Assembly (NCBI GenBank): GCA_950295325.1
Contig: OX485805.1
Coordinates: 58,242,758-58,306,757 of the forward strand
Direction of reading: 5' to 3'
Source of the DNA: Polytrichum commune
Lineage: Eukaryota > Streptophyta > Polytrichopsida > Polytrichales > Polytrichaceae
Length of the DNA: 64,000 nt
Made by a program: the position numbers and the translations under genes. The notes beneath the pieces are model-generated. The model was not told the origin of the DNA. It did not search any database and saw only the letters and a program-made list of their open reading frames with translations. This document shows, one piece after another, positions 11,812 through 24,019 of this stretch; the stretch's first letter is position 1; every line of letters begins with the position of its first letter.

Positions 11812-12227
11812 AAAACGGAGGTTGAAGCGATTTTAATCGCTTGCCACGATAGCGCTTGCGGCGGTCACTTCTCGGGTCAACTCACCGGGCAAAAAATACT
11901 TAGAGCGGGCTACTTTTGGCCTACACTATTTAAGGACGCCCATGACTATGTAAGGAAATGCGACGCTTGCCAACGGTATGCCCGAGACGACCTTAGAATG
12001 GAGATGCCTTTACATGTATCACTACCCTTAATTCCTTTCGAAAAATGGGGCATCGACTATGTGGGTGAGGTCCATCCCCAATCTTCAAAAGGAATGAAAT
12101 ATATTGTGGTGGCAACCGAGTACCTCACCAAGTGGGCGGAAGCCAAAGCGGTGAAGACCGACACGGCGGAACACGCGGCAACATTTATGTACGAAAACAT
12201 AATTTCGCGGTTCGGGGTGCCGAAGAT
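11812..12227 (+). pseudogene. Gypsy integrase, N-terminal part
   Basis: In the same frame as Gag-Pol after the TAA. The zinc-binding region has His residues (ACHDSACGGHFSG) and CDACQ. The start of the DDE core follows with the first Asp in WGIDYVGEV. Translation would need read-through, since the next in-frame ATG lies just after CDACQ. The frame is cut at 12227 (FGVPKI) by a solo LTR and resumes at 13201. Confidence 0.88.
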
Positions 12228-13200
12228 TGTCGCAACCCTTGCTAACCCCCTTAGTAATCTTGCCAATTTTCAATTCTAGCAAAGGTTACGAGCGCTAACC
12301 ATTCGCATTCCGCCATGCTAATGGTTAGCTCCTCCTACCCCGGACCTTATAGTTCATAGGAGGGAACCAACCCTCCTACTTTGCTTTAGGGACTCACCCC
12401 TTAATCGGTAACCCATTCCTAGATGTGGACTTCCATCCATGGAAGTCCAATCCCATGTTGATCATCGCGTTGCCGGAACAACACTACAACAACCCGAACC
12501 ATACTAGGCAAGTATGGCCTCACATTGGGCCAATGCCCATGGAGGCCGTGCCGTTCGGCCTCGGGTGGGTGAGGCCACACCACCTCACCCATATAAGCCT
12601 CTAGGACTCTACGCGGGGCCCCTACCCCACCGTCAACCAACCTCTTGTCTCTCTACCAAGAGTTGGGGCCAAGTGGACATTTTCCTTTAGCTGCTGGGCC
12701 TAGAACCCCCCCAGCAGCTTCAGACCATCATAACTTCCTTGTATGATGTCTGATCATAACAACCAACCACTCCATCCTCATCTACGCCTCACGTAGATGC
12801 CGATGGACTCCTCACTTGCTCCATTTGAGCAAGTCTTGAGGAAGTTATGCCTGTTTGAAGCTTGGCAGTCCCGGGAATCACTCCCAGGCACTGCTGTAGC
12901 AGGGCGCTGTCCCGGGACAGCGCCCCACTCAAATGGCCATAACTCCTAGCTCACACCTCCGATTGAGGTGTTCTTGAGCATTCTAGAATCACCACGCCAT
13001 GAGCTACGCATAACTCATGGCCTTACCCTTGTGCCTCCTAGTCTTCGTGGGCGGGAGGCGTTCCCAACGCCCGGGGCCCTCACCCACACTAGGATCACTT
13101 GGGCCCTCTCACCAACGGCGCCACAAGTCCCGGGTGTCACTCCGGGGTCCCCCTTGTGCCCATGGTGTTTCGGCCACTCCTCATGGAGAGGTGGGCGACA
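12228..13200 (-). mobile_element. Solo LTR of the TGTCGC family inside the gypsy integrase
   Basis: 973 bp from TGTCGCAACCC to GGGCGACA, flanked by AAGAT at 12223-12227 and 13201-13205. No internal sequence is present, so this is a solo LTR left by LTR-LTR recombination after insertion. It separates the first and second catalytic Asp of the gypsy integrase. It must be younger than the gypsy insertion, which itself appears recent. Confidence 0.95.
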
Positions 13201-13875
13201 AAGATCCTAGTAAGCGATAGGGGTACTCACTTTTTGAATGACTTGATTCGAGAGATGACAGAGAAATTTAAAATTGATCACCGGAAGACTACTCCCTACC
13301 ACCCACAAACCAATGGACAAACGGAAAGGGTTAACGGAATTTTGGTGAGTATACTACGCAAGACGGTTATAGACTCGAAGCGGGATTGGGATACGAAACT
13401 AACGGCGGCACTTTGGGCATACCGTACAACCTATAAGGTAACTACGCGTGCCACACCATTTTCCTTAGTCTATGGTCTTGAAGCGACACTACCAATCGAA
13501 TATGAAGTCGAGTCACTTAGGGTGGCCGTGAGTACGAGACTTACCGAAAGTCAATCCTTACGAAATCGACTAACCGATTTGGAAGCACTTGACGAAGGGA
13601 GGAGAATGGCGGCTCAACATATTGAGGCAATCCAAAGAAGGAGAAAGATTACTTTCGACAAACGACATAAGAGAAGGGCCCTAACACCGGGAATGATGGT
13701 CATGATTCAAGACGCACGAAAGCTTGAATTTCCGGCGAAATTCAATGCGGTATGGTTAGGACCTTACCTTGTCTATGAGGTCTTTCCTAATAATTCAATT
13801 CAATTGGAAACGTTGAATGGTGAGCTCTTTCCTACCCGTACATCGGGAAGTAGATGTAAGGAGTACCGAGCTTGA
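13201..13875 (+). pseudogene. Gypsy integrase, C-terminal part
   Basis: Continues the integrase after the solo LTR with KILVSDRGTHF (second catalytic Asp) and TNGQTERVNG (catalytic Glu). The C-terminal region GPYLVYEV is SH3-like and there is a normal stop at 13873. An open frame starting at 13099 begins in LTR sequence and is an artefact. No chromodomain is visible before the stop, which separates this element from the chromovirus-like family in the same window. Confidence 0.9.
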
Positions 13876-13936
13876 CTAGGCAACTTACCCTTGGAGCAAG
13901 AGATGTTTGGATTCATCCCCCGATGGTCGCCAATTA
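13876..13936 (+). other. Gypsy 3' untranslated stretch before the LTR
   Basis: 61 bp between the integrase stop and the 3' LTR. A polypurine tract is expected here, but the best candidate, GGAGCAAGAGATG at 13891-13903, is weak and lies 33 bases from the LTR. Confidence 0.4.
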
Positions 13937-16065
13937 TGTGAGCCCAAAAGGGTGCCCACATTTAGTCTTAGACCCTTGAAACGTTAGTTGATGCACTTTG
14001 AAGTAGCATGTTACTTCACAAAAATATAAAAAGAGTGAAATGTTAGTCTTAGAAGTACCATGTTGTAAGAGGCTAGGATGTGAGTTGTTATTGTGTTTTT
14101 ACCTTCGGAAGGATTTGAGTGAATGAGGATAGGTAAGGAGAACTTGGATTGAGTAGTTAGTGAGTAGGCTAGTACAAATGGATGGAGACAACCAAAGTGA
14201 CTCAAGAGGCAAGTGCATTCGAATTGGGATGAATGGAGGATCACATGGAGCGCACAAGTGGACCACCTCATCATGGCCACTTAATGGGGAAGGCCCAAGG
14301 AAGAATGCAAGGTGGAGGATAAGCAAATTCTCAAAGCACCAATCAAATCACGAGTTAAGCATCGTGGTTTGAATTAAGTGGTGAGCGACGATTTGGGAAA
14401 GTAAGGGGAGAAAGTTATGGCGGCGGAAAGCGAAGGAGGCTAAGTTTGGGTTGAAGCATCCCAAGTTTGGTAAAGTGTGGTAGGTAGAAAGCCAAGGCTA
14501 GTTAAATGTTCGAATTAGGATCCTTGTTGATCATTTGAGGGAGGAAGGCTTAGAAGATAGGATTGGCGCCTACTAAGTAGGAGGAAATCTCAAGGGCTTA
14601 TCGTGAGCCTTGAGGGTGCTCACCCCCTCAAGCTTACTATATAATCCCTCATTCTTCCCTCACTCATCCTCTCTTTCCTTTGTGCTCCAAGGCACCCCAC
14701 GAGTTATAAGTGTGGGTGTGGGAAGCCATATTGGAGCACATGTGTGTGCTTAGTTTTTAGTTTGAGAGCCAAGGCTTGTTAGCCTTGAAGAGGGCTTGAC
14801 CTCTTGGTAGAATTAGTGTTGACGTGAAGGATTTTAAAGTTAATTCATGATTCCAATTTGTGGTACTTAAAGTTCATGTTTTGAATACACGTGGTTGCAA
14901 GTTCCATGTTTAAGAGTTGAGCACTTGATGTTGTGATGAGTGCAAAAATATACTTGTGTGGATTAGTTAGTCTTAGTGAAGTTAGGAAATTCTCTCTCCC
15001 CCTCTCCTCCCTAAGATTTTAGGATTTTAGGATTAGAGAAGAATTGTGTGATTAGAAAGGGGTTGTTAGTAGAATTAGGGAAATTAGGTAGGAAGATTAG
15101 TTAAGGGCTTGAATAATTAGTGAGGTAGTTGGGGATTACAACTACAAAGTTGTGGGTTCATGAAGGAGCTGGGTTTATGAAGGAACTGGGTTTGTTTAGT
15201 TAGAAAGTAAAGAGCTGGGTTTATGAAGGAGCTGGGTTTGTTTAGTTAGAAAGTAAAGAGCTGGGTTTATGAAGGACCTGGGTTTGTTTAGTTAGAAGCT
15301 AAGAAGCTGGGTTTATGAAGGAGCTGGGTTTATGTAATTAGAAAGTAAAGAGATGGGTTCATGAAGGAGCTTAGTAGATAGCCTACCTAATTAGCTCATA
15401 GACAAGTAGTTAGTTACATTATGCTAGTTAGTGTTATGGTGGCTTTCACAAGTAAATGTATTTGAGATTGACTATAGAGAATAGTGTTTTTTTAACACTT
15501 GCATCCTCTCTTTAAAAATAAACCACGTGCACAAATTAATGGAGAATGTGGAGCACTCTCGCGATGGCAAGACAAAGGAAGCAAAGACCAAAGGTGCGAG
15601 GGAGAGATTGACATAAGTCACATAAGTATTTCTTAATACTTAAAGGCTTATGTACGGTATGGAGACACCAAGTGAGACCTCTTATAGTAGCGATACGGAA
15701 TACACAAGTGATAGTTCAAGTGGTAGTATAGAGTCAACGGCACGGACTCCATTTAGGAGAGGGATATCCTTAAGGGCTTGTGTAGCTAAAGCGGCCGGAT
15801 GGACGTTAGAAGCAAACAAAGACAAAATAGCACCCGAGCATAAGGAGGTTAAAATAACATAGTTAACTTGTGCATTCTCCACATACGTATTGAAATTGTA
15901 CATTGAGTTGTTAAAAGTGAAATTCCAGTTAAATCCAAGATCACTTGAAGGGTGAACCTTGCACTATGGACTCATCCAAGTCCAAATCCAATACCGCGGA
16001 GGAATGTGAGCCCAAACCCACTACTCGGACTACGGACGCTTAAGGGTGGGGGGTTTGGCCTCACA
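13937..16065 (+). repeat. Gypsy 3' LTR
   Basis: 2,129 bp, near-identical to 3620-5748, including the TATA-like box (14638) and the tandem block (15164-15362). Followed by the target duplication GATGG at 16066-16070. Confidence 0.93.
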
Positions 16066-16857
16066 GATGGGGACGACCATGACTTTCTGGAGGAGGAAAG
16101 CCTACTGGAGGATTTTGCACCACCGCCAGCAAGGAGGTTCGATGGTTCACGTTCTTCTGGTAGGACCTCTGAGGTTGGGCTGGACGACTATGCAAGCATG
16201 GACCTAAAGATTATGAGCAAGGAGTTGGAGATGTTGAAGGTACAGAGGGCTCAAAAGCAACGTCTTGCGGCTAAGCTCAGTCCAGAGGCAGTTACGGGGG
16301 AAGAGTTCGATGATCTTCCACGCAGCTCGGAAGCTCATAAACGCCACCGGAGGCGACTACATACACGACAACTGCAACAGGAAGCACCGGTTCGAGAGCA
16401 ACATGGAGAAAAGCGATACACAATGGAAGTGAATATGAAGGGAAATCCATACGGGGGAAACCGTCACTTATGGCTGAAATGCCTACGAGGCCATGCAGTT
16501 GACTTGGACTTCAGTGTGGACAACTACAACAACCACAATGCAATGACCTTGTTGAATATCAAGAAGATGGTGGATAATACCTTTGAGTATGAAGGTGGCA
16601 TTGGGCACGTCACAAAGTGGTCCTTTCATGCAAATTTGAAATCACAGTTGAAGATGAAGAGGTATGCCATGAAAAAGTTAATGGTCGCTGGCAGAGAGAA
16701 ACCAAAGCACATCAGGCAAGACCATTGGGTCAACCTCTCAGCACTAATCGCAGACGAGAAGAAGGTAAAGCAAGCGGAGACACTCACTCAAAATCGTGCT
16801 CAACTGAAGCGACTTTCCCATGCTAGCAGGTCCGAGGGGGAGGTAACGGCAAATCTG
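16066..16857 (+). CDS. Transposase-like gene, exon 3 right half (Transposase_24-like)
   Basis: Continues the frame broken at 3619 with GDDHDFLEEESLLEDF, an acidic region, then about 150 basic and aromatic residues including NIKKMVDNTFEY, HVTKWSFHANLK and KPKHIRQDHWVNL. A Gln/Asn/Arg stretch (TLTQNRAQLKRLSHASRSEG) follows, which resembles the end of Transposase_24 domains in plant Ptta/En/Spm proteins. The exon ends at 16857 before the strong donor GTAAGT. This domain is known as transposon-linked, but its biochemical role is not settled as far as I know. The open frame extending left to 15952 is LTR sequence. Confidence 0.65.
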
Positions 16858-17836
16858 GTAAGTAACTCTCCCAAGTTTCTACTCTTGTCATGTTTTAGTC
16901 ATATTTTAGTCTAAAATTCCACATAGCCTACAATTCCTCACAATTTCAATGCTTGAGGTAGATGGGCTTAAAAAGTTCTTTCGACCAGCCCACTTCTCGT
17001 AGAATATAAAACACCTGATTAGTAAGAGATGGTTAGCTCCCGAAGATTGTCCAGTAGCCCTGCATGCATGAAGCATCTAAATAGCTCAGCACAGAGGCCA
17101 CTTTCACACAATCTGCACTGCTAAGCACTAGACAGAGTTCTCCATCATCACTAGACTTTAGCACTCTTCCACTGTTAGGTCATATCAACCATAGTACAGG
17201 ACAAACCTCTGGCAGATGACTCGGTTTTGTAAATACTCCTAGAGAGACTACTCAGCTGGCTTCCAGTATCCCTGTACAATACACTCAGTTAATTACCACA
17301 AATCCCCGAACCACCAACAACGTGAATGGCAGTAAGAATCTACCACATTTCCGACCAATCTGTCACCTGACAAAAATGACAATAAGATAGAAACAAAGAC
17401 AGAAACAACAATACCAAGTTTATCAACATACATCAAGAAATTATATGAGGTGCCTCAGAATATTGATTAGCCTGTACTAAGTTGTTCAATTGATAAATAC
17501 AAAGGAGTGTTAGAAAATTAAATGACAACTTCACCTAAAATTTAAGAGAACTTGTCATGTGATGGAGACTTATGGGCTAGACAAAGGGAGAGGGGACACC
17601 ATACCCTCATATATATATGTGTGTGTGTGTTGTAGATTTTGAATGGTGTCCCCTACCTAAGCCAGCCCAACTCCTGGCAATTGAATAGGCAAGCTCTATG
17701 TATTCCTACTATATTGAAGAAAATGTTAAAGCAGTGAAAAAAGCCTAATCTCAGCTCCAAGTGTTGCCATCAGTTATTGAGGACTCCTGGCAACTGAAGT
17801 GAGCACATAGACATTTCTTCTGGTACAGTTGCTTAC

Positions 17837-17889
17837 TTTAGTTTTGTTCTCCCCCGTTGAAGTTCCTCTTCTGCTAGCCTTGCTCTCTC
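17837..17889 (-). pseudogene. Exon-like coiled-coil segment on the minus strand
   Basis: 53 bp with acceptor TTCCAG and donor GTAAGC on the minus strand, encoding ERARLAEEELQRGRTKL. Charged heptad-like sequence. Together with the exon-like segment at 18330-18413 it suggests a fragment of a coiled-coil gene opposite to the transposase-like gene. I do not recognise the family. Confidence 0.35.
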
Positions 17890-18329
17890 CTGGAAGAGTT
17901 CAAAAAAGCTTAAAAGAAGTTTAAAAAACATGTTGACTTACCTACTCATCTTTGACTCTTTGTAAGATTACATCTGAATTTACGTGACCAAGCTTTTGAT
18001 GACGAAGCTTAAGAAATGAAGACAATCTGATGAGCAGTACAGAGGTATATTCCTATTCCAGGTAAACCACTGTCACCTGGACCAAGCATTTGAACATTAA
18101 ATTAAATGTTTTGTCCCAGAATCTCCAATTATACTTGATAGCTTTTGCCAATAACTAATTTTAAATAAATCAACATTCTCCATAGAGATTCATGTGCATC
18201 TGAAATTTGTAGATTCATATGGAACATTACATGCTCTTAATCATTTCAAGCATTGAGATTTTTCACGTTATTTTTGTTCGCCACTGATTGGCATATATCA
18301 CAAACTTAGGATAATGTAAGCAACCTCAC

Positions 18330-18413
18330 CTCCAGCTTCTTGGTCTCATTCTTCAGTAAATCTACTGATTGACGCATCTCTTTCACTTTGGTTTCTGCTC
18401 GGGCTACCATGGC
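18330..18413 (-). pseudogene. 28-codon coiled-coil exon on the minus strand
   Basis: 84 bp with acceptor TGTAG and donor GTGAGG on the minus strand. It encodes a run that starts AMVARAETKVKEMRQ and ends NETKKLE with heptad-like spacing. Perfect splice borders and an open phase-0 frame make chance less likely. It may be a captured host-gene fragment within the transposon, a known habit of plant CACTA elements, but that is inference. Confidence 0.4.
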
Positions 18414-20002
18414 CTACATTCAAAAGGCCACTTAATATTCATTTCTAGAATGGTGCATTTAGAACCAAACTAAAAGGTGCAAGAAATTAGTTTAAGCTTC
18501 ATAAGTTTTAAGAACTAATTGCTTTTAGATTTCAGCATACGAAGCATACTGTGAAAGGAACATACGTCTAGGACTTGCTCTAGATGGGTAGTCATTTGAG
18601 TTGTGTTTGGAGATTTTAGCACAAAAGCTTGGCAACCCAACATTCTATAACACACTAAAGAGCATCTCCCTGCATATATCTGGGGCACTGCTCTAAAAGA
18701 TTATTTTGATTTGAAACTAATAGTAGCACATAGGGTTTGGTGATTGGTGCTTGGTGATAGCAAGTCACAATTTACTTAGAAAAAAGATCACGGATGGAGT
18801 CTCTATCGAATGTCATGAAGGGATTCACTGTAGTAAGGAGTGGACGACTCACAAATTGTGTTGTTAACTAAAAGGAACATCACTGGTTGACTACATGGGA
18901 CATGGTGGTCTGTTAGGATTCTAAGTTTCTTAATTGCTGAATTTCTTTCCAAGTCCAGCCAGTTACGTGTTCATCTTTATGGCCAATATAAGTGTTTTTT
19001 CACGTCCTCTTCTTTTGGGCTCATACAATTTCTTGGTCACGGCTCTTTGGCTTTAACCATTAACTTTCTGTTGTGTGATTGTATTGCTTCCTGTTGTTCT
19101 CCAAGTTCGATTTATGTTAAGTTTAGAGGAATAAATTTCTGGTGATATTATATTTCTGCCGAGAATCTGGGTATAAGGTTTTTGCTGAGTTTGTAGTTTG
19201 ACATTTCAAGGTAAGGCAAGAATCATAGTTCTTTATAGATCTAGATTACCGCGCATTTCTTCCAACCTTTTCATTCCCGGAGTTTTGGGTTGCTTTATTT
19301 CTAAATTTCTAGAGTTTCCAAGTCCAGCCAGTTAGATGTTCACAACTTTTGGGTTTTCTTATGTAATTCAAACTAAGTTCTCTGAATTCTGTCAGTGTAA
19401 GTGTAACATATGCAACATACTAGAGAAAATAACTTATTGTTGATATCGTTATATTTCATCTTCACTAATGCCAAAAATGTGATTTCCACATTGGATTCAA
19501 GGAGGCCCGATTCTGGTTAGTCTAGGGTAGGTGACCATGTTCTGTTCCGAGAGTGTCGGTTTCATAGCCATGTCCTAGAAGTAGGCCTGGAGGTGTCCAC
19601 TTACGTGCGGGAACAGGGTTTAGGGTATATGTGTGCACATTCTTGAGTTTTTGGTGCAGGTGATGTTAGATCTTCGTATAGAAGCCCACTGACTGCTTCG
19701 CTTTATGAGTGTTATTTTGTGAGTCTTCTAATACCTCTGACTTTCCCACTTGATGTGCACTCTCCTTCTCGATTCCACTGGCTCCAGCCGAAGTCGAGTA
19801 GACATCCAGGCTAGACCTAGTAATACTACAGTCAACATTTACTGACCTGGTAGTAATGTTATAGTCAACCATTGGTGTAGTGGTAGTCAACTAGTTCTGA
19901 AGTTCCTCAACACTTCAGAACTTGTTTATGCGTATATATCAAACTCTGTTCCCATGTTTATGTCTGATTAATGGAATGCAATGCAAGAGGGTCTTGGTGC
20001 AG

Positions 20003-20350
20003 GCAGCAGAGTTGCAACGGGATCCAAGTCGCGAGGAGATAGAGTTGGAGATGCTACGCCAAAAATCTCGCAAGAAGCAGCCGGTAGGCACGCCAAATGT
20101 GTCCCACATTTCTGGTAGCAGAAGTGGAGTGCAGGAGCCGTCGACGTCCCTGGCAATGGAATTCAAATCGATGAAACGCAATTTTTATACCCGAATGGCT
20201 GGGATGGAGGCAAGTATGAAGGCAATCATGACAGCACTAAACATACCAGTTGTTCCAGACCCTACTACTTGCAATGTGCAGCAACCTTCATCTTTCGAGC
20301 AAAGGCAGTCAACTCCGAACACGGGTAGCACCGAGTGCTTGCCCAATTCC
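20003..20350 (+). CDS. Transposase-like gene, exon 4
   Basis: 116 codons in phase 0, with acceptor GTGCAG and donor GTACGT. The start AAELQRDPSREEIELEMLRQ is a helical segment, followed by MEFKSMKRNFYTRM and MEASMKAIMTALN, a second short coiled coil. This Lys/Glu-rich helical tail after a Transposase_24-like block is usual in plant Ptta/En/Spm proteins and probably serves oligomerisation. Confidence 0.6.
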
Positions 20351-20599
20351 GTACGTTTTTAATTCCAGGCCTCAACCTGAATTTGCCTTGGTAGAGTTCA
20401 CGTGCAACCACTCTAAATCCCAAACATTAAGGACGTATTGTTGCCCATGTTGTGTAGTTCCCAAACCAGAATTTGGCCTCACCAAAATCCAAGGGACATT
20501 CAAGAGAAGATACTCCTCAAATTGACGAAGCTCATGTGGTACACGCACACACTACACATGAGCAAGAGGTGACTACAAAGACATTCTGAACATAGAGTT

Positions 20600-21572
20600 T
20601 GTCGCAACCCTTGCTAAGCCCCCTTGACAATCTTTCCAATTTTCAATTCTAGCAAAGGTTACGAGTGCTAACCATTCACATTCCGCCATGCTAATGATTA
20701 GCTCCTCCTACCCCGGACCTTATAGTTCATAGGAGGGAACCAACCCTCCTACTTTGCTTTCGGGACTCACCCCTTAATCGGTAACCCATTCCTAGATGTG
20801 GACTTCCATCCATAGAAGTCCAATCCCATGTTGATCATCGCATTGCCGGAGCAACACTACAACAACCCGAACCATACTAGGCAACTATGGCCTCACAATG
20901 GGCCAAAGCCCATGGAGGCCTTGCCGTTCGGCCTCGGGTGGGTGAGGCCACACCACCTCACCCATATAAGCCTCTAGGACTCTACGCGGGGCCCCTACCC
21001 CACCGTCAACCAACCTCTTGTCTCTCTACCAAGAGTTGGGGCCAAGTGGACATTTTCCCTTAGCCGCTGGGCCTAAAACCCCCCAGCAGCTTCAGACCAT
21101 CATAACTTCCTTGTATGATGTCTGATTCCAGCAACCAACCACTCCATCTTCATCTACGCTTCACGTAGATGCCGATGGACTCCTCACTTGCCCCATTCGG
21201 GCAAGTGGTGAGGAAGTTATGCCTGTTTGAACCTTGGCAGTCCCGGGAATCACTCCCAGGCACTGCTGTACCAGGGCGCTGTCCCGGGACAGCGCCCCAC
21301 TCAAATGGCCATAACTCCTAGCTCACACCTCCGATTGACGTGTTCTTGAGCATTCTAGAATCACCACGCCATGAGCTACGCAAAGCTCATGGCCTTACCC
21401 TTGTGCCTCCTAGTCTTCGTGGATGGGAGGCGTTCCCAACGCCCGGGGACCTCACCCACACTAGGATCACTTGGGCCCTCTCACCAACGGCGCCACAAGT
21501 CCCGGGTGTCACTCCGGGGTCCCCCTTGTGCCCATGGTGTTTCGGCCACTCCTCATGGAGAGGTGCGCGACA
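20600..21572 (-). repeat. 3' LTR of copy B
   Basis: 973 bp, TGTCGC...GCGACA. It shares private variants with the partial LTR at 27494-28072 (for example AAAGCTCAT and GGGGACCTC) that the full LTR at 26520 lacks, which suggests the partial copy is its true partner. Confidence 0.92.
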
Positions 21573-22409
21573 CTCACCCCCACCAAACGGAGTCGATGCC
21601 CTCATCGACTATACTCGTAGTCGGCACACCAATTCTCAAGTTGCCATCCTCTATGGTGCGGCATTGTGTTTACCTTAGGGCGCGACCCCCACAATGCATC
21701 TTCAAATTTGGCATAGTCCCAAAGGTGTCGTTCCTAGGTGGTCCGTTAGCGACCTTGGATCTCTCCTCCAAGGACCTAACCTACACTAGACCCACCTACT
21801 TTGGGACTCACTTGGGTTGCCCCTCCTTTGGGGCCTCCCCCGTTAGGCTCCACTAGCCTAACGTGACACATCTAGGCGAGACCTCAACGCTTCCACTAAG
21901 TTGTCTCGGTTGCAACTCCGAGATGGCTTTCCATTGTTAAGCCACGCCTCGATCGCACGGGGGTGATGCCAAGTCCCGCCCGACTCGGTTCCCACTTTGC
22001 TCTTTCGAGACATGGGTTCATGACTCCCATGCGCCAACTCTCGTTAGCTCGCGGGTAGCACTTTTATAAGCACGCGCCATCACCTTGTCCCCGCCCGGAC
22101 AAGCCCACAACTAAGAAGTTTCTTGGTTTTATCCAAGGCCCCTCCAAGCCATGGCCCCAATTACTCGGCTTACCCAACCTAGTTTGGCATGTCTATTCCC
22201 ACTCTTCCATTAACCAAGCACAAGTACAAGACTAGGACCTCATCTCATACTTTTCTCTTTGCACCACTAAAGTTTGGACTTTATTCCCTCAAGCCAAAGA
22301 ACAAGTGCATGTTGTGGAGCAATTAACCTCGAAGCTATGTTTGCTACTAGAGTCTCTCCCCCACTAAAGGAGATTGATGTCCTCATCAATGCCTACGCTT
22401 CTTTTTATT

Positions 22410-22815
22410 GGAATGTCTAGCCTTAGTTTCTTCAAAGTGCTTCACCACTTCATTGGTGTTGACCATGTCTCTTGCCGCCACCCAAGCGGTTTCTTTCTCA
22501 TGGTATCCTCACCATTTCACCAAGTATTCCTTTGTACTTTTTCTTTCCTTTTCACTTGGGCTTCCTACACTTGAGGATGCCTTCTTACCTCATGTTCCAA
22601 ATGATGTCCACAAGGTCGGGAGGTGGCCTAATCACTTGCTTGTGATCGGGCCACAAGGTGTCGTCCTAAAATGACTTTCGTAATGAGACATGAAATGTCG
22701 GATGCACTTTGATCTCCGGCGGTAATTCCAACTTATATATGTCCTTGACCACTTGTTCCACAATGGGAAACGAAGCTCCAATTTTGGACATGAACTTTGG
22801 AGTGAGGCCTTCCGG
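22410..22815 (-). pseudogene. Copy B integrase C-terminus and chromodomain remnant
   Basis: The minus strand encodes the post-integrase PTFHVS-type motif and a chromodomain-like run with YLVKW, GYHEKETAW and VAARDM. Stops interrupt it. Chromodomains of chromoviruses direct integration to marked chromatin. Assigned by comparison with the copy at 41049-41460. Confidence 0.65.
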
Positions 22816-23580
22816 CTAAGTGAAGTTGTTCACATTCAACAACGCCTTTTGGCCCACCTCATTCTCCACTTCGCGTCTTCCGGCATTGACTTGCACTCCA
22901 TAGCACCTTCGGGCTTTCTCCACCAACAACTTGGTCATCTCCAAGACTTGTTCACGCTTCTTGGCCAAGTCCTCACCATCTTGGTTGAACTCTAGTGTTG
23001 AATGTGCCCCCTCGAGAGCTAGGTTAATAGGTTGGAGCGCATCCACTCCATAAGCCACCACCAAAGACCACCCCTTGGTAGCCAAGTGCGTGGCTACATT
23101 GCAATTACACTCCGCTCGACCCACATAGTCCGCCCAATCTCCTTGGTCCGCCCCCACCAAGTTCCTCAAGTATTGCTTCAAGATTCCATTCACACGCTCC
23201 GATTTCCCATTCATTTGGGAATGCAAGGTCGTGCTAAACCTTAGTTTCATTCCGACCTCCTTAGAGAAATGCATTGAAAATGCACTTGTGAACTTTGGAT
23301 CTTGATCCCACACAATCACTCTTGGCAACCCGTGGTGCCTCAACCATCCTTTGAGAAAAGGCTATGCGGTCTCCAACGCGGTGGCGGTTCCCACAATCGG
23401 CACCATGTGTGCCCACTTGGCAAACCGCTCTACCATCAACAAGATGGCATCATACCCATGTGACTCCGGCAAACTTGTGATCAAGTCCATGCACATACCA
23501 TGCCATGGCGCCAACGGGATAGGCAACGGTTGCAAGAAGCCGCCTTGCTTTTGGTAAGAGGCTCGGTTCACTTGGCACTT
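22816..23580 (-). pseudogene. Copy B integrase core remnant
   Basis: Two adjacent minus-strand frames. The first has CMDLITSLP (first catalytic Asp) and the second has VIVWDQDPKFTSAF (second Asp) and GKSERVNG (Glu). A stop separates them, near ALETA. The catalytic residues are preserved although the gene is broken. In the related family sequence SDRDPKF the Arg is common; here it is Gln. Confidence 0.75.
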
Positions 23581-24019
23581 TGATTCAAGCCTTCACAAAG
23601 TGGGCTATATCTTCCTTTATGCACCGCCAATGGTACCTCTTTGAGCACCTTGCTCTTGCGAAGCTCACCTAAAAGCTTTTGTGCTTTGGGGTAGTTAATT
23701 TACCCCTCCCGTATCTTGCATCACAAGTTTCCTTTGCCGGCACACATTAGCCACAAGGTTTGGATGGTTCTCATTGCTTGGAACTCTTCCGGTCTACTTC
23801 GCACATCCGGCACCACATTTCCACGGTCCGGTTTGTGGATCAAATCCACCTTCATAAGCGCCAAACTATCATGCCTCCGCAATGACTTGGCGTTCACTTA
23901 CGCTTGTATGTCAAAATACTTTTAGGACACATTGTCCATGTAGACCTTTGCTTTGTGCGACCCCATATAATGTCGCCACATCTTCAAGCAATGCACTACG
24001 GCAAAGAAGTTCTTTGTCA

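Larger units (their letters stand above)
3620..16065 (+). mobile_element. Ty3/gypsy retrotransposon, Athila/Tat-like, full length
   Basis: A complete 12,446-bp element. Two 2,129-bp LTRs (3620-5748 and 13937-16065) begin TGTGAG and end CTCACA, and GATGG is duplicated at 3615-3619 and 16066-16070. Internal order is leader, gag, zinc knuckles, protease, reverse transcriptase, RNase H and integrase. The polymerase motif FVDDF resembles the FMDDF of plant Athila/Tat elements as I recall them, and I see no chromodomain. By eye I found one LTR difference (T at 4842, C at 15159), so insertion is recent. The element is disabled: a TAA stops the frame at 11809 and a solo LTR of another family splits the integrase at 12228-13200. 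Lineage is an inference; the family needs a phylogeny. Confidence 0.92.
16858..20002 (+). other. Long intron with opposite-strand exon-like segments
   Basis: 3.1 kb between the donor at 16858 and the acceptor GTGCAG ending at 20002. It contains a (TA)n(TG)n microsatellite near 17609-17631 and two minus-strand exon-like coiled-coil segments listed separately. Otherwise AT-rich without a clear gene. Confidence 0.5.

Noticed and set aside
13099-13200. Start of the integrase frame at 13099
   Set aside because: This stretch is solo-LTR sequence fused by chance to the resumed integrase frame.
15952-16065. Long frame from 15952 taken as the start of the transposase exon
   Set aside because: Positions before 16066 are LTR. 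The real upstream sequence of the exon is 3414-3619.
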